Under the pieces are notes generated by a model. It was given only the letters and a program-made list of their open reading frames with translations. It did not search any database and was not told where the DNA came from. From positions 1 through 16,525 of the forward strand of contig CAZOGW010000066.1 in NCBI GenBank assembly GCA_964579415.1: a stretch of 16,525 bases of DNA. The letters are read 5' to 3'. Shown here piece by piece: positions 1 through 5,728 of this stretch. The position numbers and the translations under genes are program-made. Each line of letters starts with the position of its first letter. Within the stretch, counting starts at the first letter, position 1. This DNA is from CAZOGW01 sp964579415. GTDB lineage: Bacteria; Actinomycetota; Acidimicrobiia; Spongiisociales; UBA5794.

Positions 1-46
1 CCGCCGCGGTGGCTTGGCGCTCCGACACCGACGACAATGGGCGTCT

Positions 47-457
47 ATGGACCTGCGAGTGAACGATCGGCTCACGATCCCCGGCGACGAGTTGCGGTGG
101 AGCTTCACCACGTCTGGTGGTCCCGGTGGGCAGCACGCCAACCGGTCGGCTACCCGGGCCGAGTTGACCTTCGACATCGCCGCATCCCCATCGCTGCCGG
201 CGGCCGTGAAAGACCGGCTCATCGCCGCCCTGGGACGTTCGGAGATAGTCGTCCGGGGATCTAGTGAGCGCTCGCAGTGGCGCAACCGCCAGACCGCCCG
301 GCGCCGGCTCGCCGGGATCCTGGAAGCGGCGTTGCGCCCTCCCCCGCCGCCAAGGAGGAGCACCGCCCCGTCGCAGGCGGCCCGGCGCCGCCGCATGGAG
401 GAGAAGCGCCGCCGCGGCGAGGTGAAGCAGGCCCGGCGCCCTCCGGAGATCGAGTGA
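47..457 (+). CDS. arfB: ArfB/YaeJ-type peptidyl-tRNA hydrolase (ribosome rescue, GGQ protein)
   Basis: A 136-residue protein with the class-I release-factor catalytic motif: GGPGGQHANR at about residues 24-33, with GGQ at 27-29. It is followed by the conserved stretch around SATRAEL. The C-terminus (about residues 95-136) is rich in Arg and Lys. Length and layout (short GGQ domain plus basic tail, no codon-recognition domain) match ArfB. In that family the tail enters the empty mRNA channel of a stalled ribosome and GGQ hydrolyses the peptidyl-tRNA. I chose the ATG at 47 because the family usually starts a few residues before the first strand. An in-frame TTG at 14 would add 11 unconserved residues. 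Bases 1-46 hold no visible gene; GACAAT at 33-38 is only a weak -10 candidate. The stop overlaps the next start (GTGA, 454-457), so the two genes are probably translationally coupled. Confidence 0.88.
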   Translation: MDLRVNDRLTIPGDELRWSFTTSGGPGGQHANRSATRAELTFDIAASPSLPAAVKDRLIAALGRSEIVVRGSSERSQWRNRQTARRRLAGILEAALRPPPPPRRSTAPSQAARRRRMEEKRRRGEVKQARRPPEIE

Positions 458-924
458 GCCAGCCCGAGGCCACGACCGTCTACACCATCGGGCACGGGCT
501 CCGCCCCCTCGACGCCGTCGCCGACGACCTGGCCGCCCACGACGTCGACCTCCTCGTCGACGTTCGCAGCGTCCCCTACTCGCGTCGCAACCCCGAATTC
601 ACCAAAGCCCGGCTCACCGCCCAGTGCGGCCCGCTCGGGCTCGGCTACCGCTGGCTGGGCGACAAACTGGGCGGCCGTCCCGAAGGGCTCCCCGAGGGAG
701 CCGCCATCGGCTCCACGGCCGCCTTCGCCGCCGGGTTGGTGGAGCTCGACGGCCTCGCCGGCGCCGCCACCATCGCGCTGCTGTGCGCCGAGGCCGACCC
801 GGCCGGCTGCCACCGCTCCACCGCCATCGCACCCCGGCTCGAAGCCGCCGGGTACCGGGTGGTCCACATCCTCCCCGGCGGCGACGCCGTGCCCCACCAG
901 CCCACCCTGCCGGCGGGGGGCTGA
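454..924 (+). CDS. DUF488 family protein
   Basis: A 156-residue protein with DUF488 hallmarks in order: TIGHG near residue 11, VDVRSVPYSRRNPEF at about 35-49, a YRWLGDKLGG segment, and CAEADPAGCHR at about 111-121. The last contains the two conserved cysteines (C111, C119) and the His-Arg pair typical of the family. The biochemical function of DUF488 proteins is not established, so I assign none. The reading frame is open upstream to 277, but GTG 454 is the sensible start. It overlaps the arfB stop by four bases, and the conserved core begins within ten residues. It ends three bases before the next GTG at 928, so it may be cotranscribed with the transporter genes, although the functions look unrelated. 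Confidence 0.85.
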   Translation: MSQPEATTVYTIGHGLRPLDAVADDLAAHDVDLLVDVRSVPYSRRNPEFTKARLTAQCGPLGLGYRWLGDKLGGRPEGLPEGAAIGSTAAFAAGLVELDGLAGAATIALLCAEADPAGCHRSTAIAPRLEAAGYRVVHILPGGDAVPHQPTLPAGG

Positions 925-927
925 GCA

Positions 928-2021
<1,094 letters not shown>

Positions 2022-2025
<4 letters not shown>

Positions 2026-2669
2026 CGATCGACTGGGCATGGATCGGAAGCCACTTCGACGACATGTGGGAGGCGACGAGGCAACACGTCACCCTCACCG
2101 TCCTCGCCGTCGTCATCGGCGTCGTCGTCTCCCTGGCGCTGTCGCTGGTGGCGCTGCGCTGGAGGGCCACATACCGGCCCATCACCTGGGCCACCAGCAT
2201 CATCTACACCATCCCCAGCCTCGCCCTGTTCGTGTTCCTGCTCCCCTTCTTCGGCCTGAGCACCACAACCGCACTGGTGGCGCTGGTGTCGTACACGCTG
2301 CTGGTCCTGGTGCGCAACATCGTCGCCGGCATCGACGGCGTACCCGAACCGGTGGTGGAGGCGGCCCGGGGTATGGGCATGACGGAGCGCAACCTCCTCG
2401 TCGGCGTCCGCATGCCTCTCGCCGTGGGGGTGATCATCGCCGGGATCCGCATCGCCACGGTCTCCACCATCGGGCTGGTCACGGTGACTGCGCTGATCGG
2501 CCAGGGCGGGTACGGGGTGTTCATCCTGCGCGGCATCCGCCGCCAGTTCTTCACCGAGGTACTGGTGGGCACGCTGCTGTCGGTGGCGCTGGCGGTGGTG
2601 GCGGACCTGCTGCTGGTAGCGCTGGAGCGGCAGCTGACGCCGTGGGCTCGGCGGCGGGCCGGCACGTGA
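2022..2669 (+). CDS. opuCB: Osmoprotectant ABC transporter permease, first subunit
   Basis: A 215-residue integral membrane protein of the binding-protein-dependent permease fold. Several hydrophobic segments are visible, beginning with TVLAVVIGVVVSLALSLVAL near residues 26-46. The cytoplasmic EAA coupling loop (EAARGMGMTERNLLVGVRMP) lies at about residues 113-132 and would dock on the ATPase. The YTIPSLALFVFLLPFFG stretch is typical of OpuCB/YehY-class subunits. The start is GTG 2022, overlapping the ATPase stop by four bases; the frame is open further upstream, but only as a shadow of opuCA. The gene ends in another GTGA overlap with the second permease. Assignment as CB rather than CD follows gene order and is not certain. 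Confidence 0.87.
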
Positions 2670-3406
2670 CCGAGTTCTTCGCCGAGGTGTGGGCCTGGCT
2701 GGCGGACCCCGCCAACTGGACCGGGCGAGACGGGATGCCCAACCGGCTGTGGGAGCACGTGGCGGTATCGGCTGTCGCGCTCGGCATCGCCGGGATCGTC
2801 GCCGTGCCTGCCGGGGTGTTGCTCGGCCATCGCGGCCGCGGGGGCGTCATCGCGGTGGCTGCGGTGAACATCGGACGAGCGGTGCCGTCGTTCGGGATCG
2901 TCGGGCTGGCGTTCCCCGTCACACTGGCGCTGGGACTGCGCCCGCTCGGCTACTGGGCGACGCTGGTGGCGCTGGTGGCGCTGGCACTGCCGCCGCTGTT
3001 CGTCACCTCCTACACCGGCCTCCGCCAGGTCGACCCTGCCCTGGTGGAGGCGGGGCGGGGGATGGGCATGGTGGGGCGGCAGGTCCTGACAGGGATCGAG
3101 CTGCCGCTGGCCCTCCCGCTCATCATGGCCGGCGTTCGCACCGCCGGGGTCGAGGTGGTGGCCACCGCCACACTGGGCGCCGTCGTCGGGTTCGGCGGCC
3201 TGGGTCGCTACATCATCGACGGCTTCGCCCAACGCAACTACCCCGAGGTCTTCGTTGGAGGCTCCGCGGTGGCCATCCTGGCCATCTTCACCGAGTGGGC
3301 GCTGGGCTGGATCGAGCGACGCAGCGACCGCAGTCACCGACCCTCTGAGGGCGCCCCCGAGGCGGTCGAGCCCCTCGACGTCGGCAATGTCACACCGGTG
3401 GGGTAG
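2666..3406 (+). CDS. opuCD: Osmoprotectant ABC transporter permease, second subunit
   Basis: A 246-residue membrane permease paralogous to the preceding one. It has a longer N-terminus (about 30 residues including WLADPANWTGRDGMPNRLWEH, an arrangement common in the OpuCD/YehW-like partner). The hydrophobic segments include VAVSAVALGIAGIVAVPAGV. The EAA loop starts at about E128 (EAGRGMGMVGRQVLTGIELP). The NIGRAVPSFGIVGLAFP segment matches the N-(I/T)-x-x-x-(I/V)-PS consensus of this permease class. The start is GTG 2666 inside the previous stop (GTGA). Two non-identical permeases plus one ATPase gene imply a heterodimeric membrane channel. The stop codon (TAG 3404-3406) lies within a possible -10 hexamer for the binding-protein gene. 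Confidence 0.87.
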   Translation: MTEFFAEVWAWLADPANWTGRDGMPNRLWEHVAVSAVALGIAGIVAVPAGVLLGHRGRGGVIAVAAVNIGRAVPSFGIVGLAFPVTLALGLRPLGYWATLVALVALALPPLFVTSYTGLRQVDPALVEAGRGMGMVGRQVLTGIELPLALPLIMAGVRTAGVEVVATATLGAVVGFGGLGRYIIDGFAQRNYPEVFVGGSAVAILAIFTEWALGWIERRSDRSHRPSEGAPEAVEPLDVGNVTPVG

Positions 3407-3409
3407 GTT
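3404..3409 (+). promoter_or_regulatory. Possible -10 hexamer TAGGTT for the binding-protein gene
   Basis: TAGGTT fits the actinobacterial TANNNT -10 pattern and overlaps the stop codon of the second permease. It would start a transcript near 3416 with a leader of about 47 bases before ATG 3463. No convincing -35 box is visible, so an operon-internal promoter is only suggested. Confidence 0.25.
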
Positions 3410-3418
3410 GTCCCCTCT

Positions 3419-3441
3419 GCCGCCGCCCGCGTGACGGCGGC
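3419..3441 (+). promoter_or_regulatory. GC-rich hairpin in the leader of the binding-protein gene
   Basis: GCCGCCG (3419-3425) and CGGCGGC (3435-3441) form a perfect 7-bp stem with a 9-base loop in the gap between the second permease and the binding-protein gene. No T-run follows, so it is not a standard intrinsic terminator. A stabilising hairpin or processing site, raising binding protein over membrane subunits, would fit. It may also be chance in such GC-rich sequence. Confidence 0.35.
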
Positions 3442-3450
3442 GACCCAACG

Positions 3451-3456
3451 AAGGAG
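3451..3456 (+). promoter_or_regulatory. Ribosome binding site AAGGAG for the binding-protein gene
   Basis: AAGGAG lies six bases before ATG 3463. It is the strongest plus-strand Shine-Dalgarno in the window and supports this start. Most neighbouring genes rely on overlap coupling or appear leaderless, so this gene is set up for independent, strong initiation. Confidence 0.75.
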
Positions 3457-3462
3457 AGACCC

Positions 3463-4464
3463 ATGCGGAAACACCGCAACCGTGTCATCGGGGCGAGTCT
3501 CCTGGCGTTCGCCCTCATCGGCGCCGCCTGTGGAGGCTCGGGTGATGACGCCGATGGAACGACAACGACCGCCCAGGACCCGGCGACGACCACGACCGCC
3601 GCCGCCGGCGACGGGGGCGACGGGGGCGACGACGAGGCGCTCCACGGCCCGCCCATCGTGGTGGCCGCCCAGGACTTCGGGGAGAGCGCCATCCTCGCCG
3701 AGATCTACGCCGGCGCCCTGGCGGCAAGGGGCTTCGACACCAGCGTGCAGCCCGTCGGCGGCTTCCGCGACCTGCAGATGGCCGCCTTCGAGAGCGGTGA
3801 CATCAACCTTGCCCCGGAGTACGCCGCCTCGATGCTGGAGTTCCTCAACGAAGGGGCCGGGGAGGCCACCGGCGACGCCCAGGAAACGACAGACCTGCTC
3901 AACGAGCGCCTCGCTCCCCTGGGGCTGGTGGCGCTGACCCCGTCGAGCGCCATCGACACCAACGCCTTCGTCGTCACCCAGGAGACCTCCGAGGCACTGA
4001 GCATCTTCTCGCTGAGCGACCTGGCCGCCTACGGGGCCGACCTCACCCTGGGCGGGCCACCCGATTGCGAGACCAACCCCTTCTGCATCCCCGGGCTGCA
4101 GACGGCATACGACCTGGACATGAGCGCCAACTTCCAGCCGCTCGACGCCGGCCAGGTCACGGTCGCCGCGCTGGAGGCCGGCGAGATCGATGTCGCCATC
4201 CTCTTCTCCACCAGCGGCATCATCGCCGACCGCGGTTTCGTGCTGCTGGCCGACGACCAGGGGATGCTGGCGGCCGACAACGTGGTGCCGGTGATGACCG
4301 ACGAGGTATTCGACGCCTACGGCGACGCCGTCGTCGGCGAGTTGGACAACGTCTCGGCGCTGCTCACCACCGAGGGGCTCACCGAGATGAACCGGCGCTT
4401 CGATATCGACAACGAGGACGCCGACGACATCGCGGCAAGCTGGCTGGCGGACAACGGGTACTGA
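3463..4464 (+). CDS. opuCC: Osmoprotectant ABC transporter substrate-binding lipoprotein (OpuCC/OsmF type)
   Basis: A 333-residue extracytoplasmic binding protein (OpuAC-like fold, PF04069 type). The N-terminus has a basic patch (residues 2-7), a hydrophobic core and a lipobox-like end at C23 (LIGAAC). It is therefore predicted to be a lipid-anchored protein. Residues about 24-64 form a Gly/Asp/Thr linker. The mature domain starts near PPIVVAAQDFGES. It shows GDINLAPEYA (ligand-cleft region of this family), then a Cys pair C202/C208 in PDCETNPFCIPGLQ that could form a disulfide, then LDAGQVTVAALEAGEIDVAILFST. It would deliver a quaternary amine to the two permeases; the exact ligand cannot be read here. 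A clear RBS and a leader hairpin precede it. The symbol is by position and family; OsmF/YehZ is an equally good name. Confidence 0.87.
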   Translation: MRKHRNRVIGASLLAFALIGAACGGSGDDADGTTTTAQDPATTTTAAAGDGGDGGDDEALHGPPIVVAAQDFGESAILAEIYAGALAARGFDTSVQPVGGFRDLQMAAFESGDINLAPEYAASMLEFLNEGAGEATGDAQETTDLLNERLAPLGLVALTPSSAIDTNAFVVTQETSEALSIFSLSDLAAYGADLTLGGPPDCETNPFCIPGLQTAYDLDMSANFQPLDAGQVTVAALEAGEIDVAILFSTSGIIADRGFVLLADDQGMLAADNVVPVMTDEVFDAYGDAVVGELDNVSALLTTEGLTEMNRRFDIDNEDADDIAASWLADNGY

Positions 4465-4471
4465 CACGCCG

Positions 4472-5158
4472 ATGGACGACGACGCACCACTCCTTCCCGA
4501 CCTGTCGGGCGGTGACTTCCCGCTCGACTCCGAGGAGGCGCGGTGCCTGGGGGTGCTGGTCGAGAAGGCGATGACGACGCCCGACCAGTACCCCATGACC
4601 CTCAACGGGGTGCGGGTCGGGTCCAACCAGGTGTCCAACCGCCACCCGGTGGTCGACTACGAGGAGATCACAGTGGAGCGGGCGCTGCGCCGCCTCGCCG
4701 ACAAAGGGCTGGTGCGCTTCGTGCACCGGACCGGGGACCGGGTGGTGAAGTACAAGTACGCCGTGGACGAGGCCCTCGAGTTGGAGCCGCTGCAGACGGC
4801 GCTGGTCGCCGTGCTGCTACTGCGGGGCGCCCAGACGCCCGGTGAGCTGCGGCAACGCTCCGAGCGTTACACCGGCACCCGATCCCTCGACGAGATCGAA
4901 CAGACCCTGGAGCGCCTCTGCGACCGCAGCCTGCTGCGCCGCCTCGACCGCCGTCCCGGGCAGAAGGAGAGCCGCTACCTGGAACTCCTCACTGAAGGCT
5001 CCGAACCGGCCGCGGCCGAGGCGCCCGCCTACGGGATCGCGGCTCCACCACCCCCGGTGCCCGCCACCGATGCCGTCACCCGACTCGAATCCGAGCTGGC
5101 CGACCTGCGCGCCCGCTTCGAGCGCCTGCTGGAGTCCCTCGGGGTAGACGAGATCTGA
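4472..5158 (+). CDS. YceH/DUF480 (UPF0502) family winged-helix protein
   Basis: A 228-residue protein recognisable as the YceH family. It opens with LDSEEARCLGVLVEKAMTTP, then DQYPMTLNGVRVGSNQVSNR (about residues 37-56), which corresponds to the family's conserved YPLTLNAL..ACNQKSNR block. Two winged-helix-like halves follow, the second around LRGAQTPGELRQRSERY. An Ala/Pro-rich linker leads to a C-terminal coiled-coil-like segment (ESELADLRARFERLLESLG). The molecular function of the family is not established; DNA or protein binding is an inference from the fold. The ATG at 4472 follows the transporter stop by seven bases and has no clear RBS. The stop codon (5156-5158) lies within the left arm of a palindromic repeat. 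Confidence 0.87.
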   Translation: MDDDAPLLPDLSGGDFPLDSEEARCLGVLVEKAMTTPDQYPMTLNGVRVGSNQVSNRHPVVDYEEITVERALRRLADKGLVRFVHRTGDRVVKYKYAVDEALELEPLQTALVAVLLLRGAQTPGELRQRSERYTGTRSLDEIEQTLERLCDRSLLRRLDRRPGQKESRYLELLTEGSEPAAAEAPAYGIAAPPPPVPATDAVTRLESELADLRARFERLLESLGVDEI

Positions 5159-5202
5159 AGCAACGTATTACGTATCACGTATTACGTATCACGTGGCTTC
5201 AG
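5155..5202. repeat. 48-bp imperfect palindrome with heptamer array ACGTATT/ACGTATC
   Basis: Four 7-bp units (ACGTATT, ACGTATC, ACGTATT, ACGTATC) run from 5163 to 5190, followed by a final ACGT (5191-5194). Perfect 7-bp inverted arms flank the array: CTGAAGC (5155-5161) and GCTTCAG (5196-5202). The symmetry centre (5178.5) coincides with the centre of the middle ACGT, so the outer arms and all ACGT cores pair, with short mismatched spacers. The left arm overlaps the yceH stop codon. A transcript could fold into a long interrupted hairpin and end or stabilise the yceH message, but no T-run follows. The array is strikingly AT-rich compared with its surroundings. Confidence 0.9.
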
Positions 5203-5217
5203 CCAGGCTTCATCGGA

Positions 5218-5223
5218 TAGAGT
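5218..5223 (+). promoter_or_regulatory. Candidate leaderless -10 hexamer TAGAGT before the ACT gene
   Basis: TAGAGT matches the actinobacterial TANNNT -10 and ends seven bases before ATG 5231, which would put the transcription start at or next to the start codon. No RBS is present, and no convincing -35 is visible; the -35 zone lies in the right arm of the adjacent palindrome. Confidence 0.55.
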
Positions 5224-5230
5224 CCTTTGG

Positions 5231-5614
5231 ATGGGCTCGGGGTGGCGATTGGAACGGGTCGAGGGGACGTATGCCGTGTGCCGGCTCGAGCCTGACGACC
5301 CGGTGCCGCGTTGGGCCCTGTCGGGACGTTTTGTCTCCGTGACGCGGACACCCGATGAATTGTCGGTCGTAGTGGAGGAGGCGCGGGTGCCCCCTGGCGT
5401 ACGCTCCGAGGGCGGGTTCGCCGCATTGCGAGTGGCGGGGAGCATGGACTTCTCCCTCACCGGCGTTCTGTCGACGCTGACCGCCCCCCTCGCCGGCGCA
5501 AGCGTCAGCCTGTTCGCCTTCTCGACGTACGACACCGACTACCTATTCGTCCGCCACTACGACCTCGACACTGCCATCGCCGCGCTCAGGTCAGCAGGCC
5601 ACCACCTAGCGTGA
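5231..5614 (+). CDS. Small ACT-domain protein (COG3603-like)
   Basis: A 127-residue cytoplasmic protein. The N-terminal half (WRLERVEGTYAVCRLEPD at about 4-21, then WALSGRFVSVTRTPDELSVV) and the C-terminal half (GVLSTLTAPLAGASVSLFAF and STYDTDYLFVR at about 76-106) resemble two-ACT proteins of the COG3603 type. These have an aspartokinase-like fold related to eukaryotic CASTOR amino-acid sensors. Amino-acid binding is therefore a reasonable inference, but no enzymatic domain is attached and no partner is evident nearby. The ATG at 5231 fits a leaderless transcript: TAGAGT at 5218-5223 ends seven bases upstream. The gene stands alone between two oppositely oriented heptamer arrays, with no coupling to yceH or adnA. 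Confidence 0.75.
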   Translation: MGSGWRLERVEGTYAVCRLEPDDPVPRWALSGRFVSVTRTPDELSVVVEEARVPPGVRSEGGFAALRVAGSMDFSLTGVLSTLTAPLAGASVSLFAFSTYDTDYLFVRHYDLDTAIAALRSAGHHLA

Positions 5615-5621
5615 GTAGAGG

Positions 5622-5688
5622 ACGTGATACGTAATACGTAATACGTGCTACGTAATACGTGATACGTAATACGTAATACGTGATACGT
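5622..5688. repeat. Heptamer array ACGTRAT, nine units, opposite orientation to the left array
   Basis: Nine 7-bp units run from 5622 to 5684 plus a closing ACGT (5685-5688). The variable three bases read in order GAT, AAT, AAT, GCT, AAT, GAT, AAT, AAT, GAT. The units are the reverse complement of those at 5163-5194, so the two arrays face each other around the ACT gene. Overlapping TACGTA palindromes occur at 5628, 5635, 5649, 5663 and 5670. Unlike the left array, no matching inverted arms flank this one. It fills almost all of the gap between the ACT gene and the adnA promoter. Confidence 0.93.
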
Positions 5689-5715
5689 TCTTCGCTTCTT
5701 GTCACACCCTCCCGT

Positions 5716-5721
5716 TACGGT
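5716..5721 (+). promoter_or_regulatory. Candidate leaderless -10 hexamer TACGGT for adnAB
   Basis: TACGGT fits TANNNT and ends exactly seven bases before ATG 5729, the same spacing as for the ACT gene and vapB. No Shine-Dalgarno is seen. No clear -35 is present; that zone falls just after the heptamer array. Confidence 0.5.
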
Positions 5722-5728
5722 GGCACTC

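Noticed and set aside
14..46. TTG at 14 as the start of arfB
   Set aside because: It adds 11 residues not expected for the family; ATG 47 gives the usual length and N-terminus.
2204..3448. 414-codon minus-strand open frame opposite the permeases
   Set aside because: His/Arg/Gly-rich antisense shadow without a domain; both permeases on the plus strand are clear.
3334..4638. 434-codon minus-strand open frame opposite the binding-protein gene
   Set aside because: Antisense shadow spanning parts of three real genes, with no conserved motif.
5155..5202. Classical intrinsic terminator for yceH
   Set aside because: The hairpin potential is real, but no T-rich tail follows, so it is recorded as a repeat rather than a terminator.
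5622..5688. CRISPR-like array
   Set aside because: Units are 7 bp with 3-base variation, with no spacers of 25-45 bp and no cas genes in the window.
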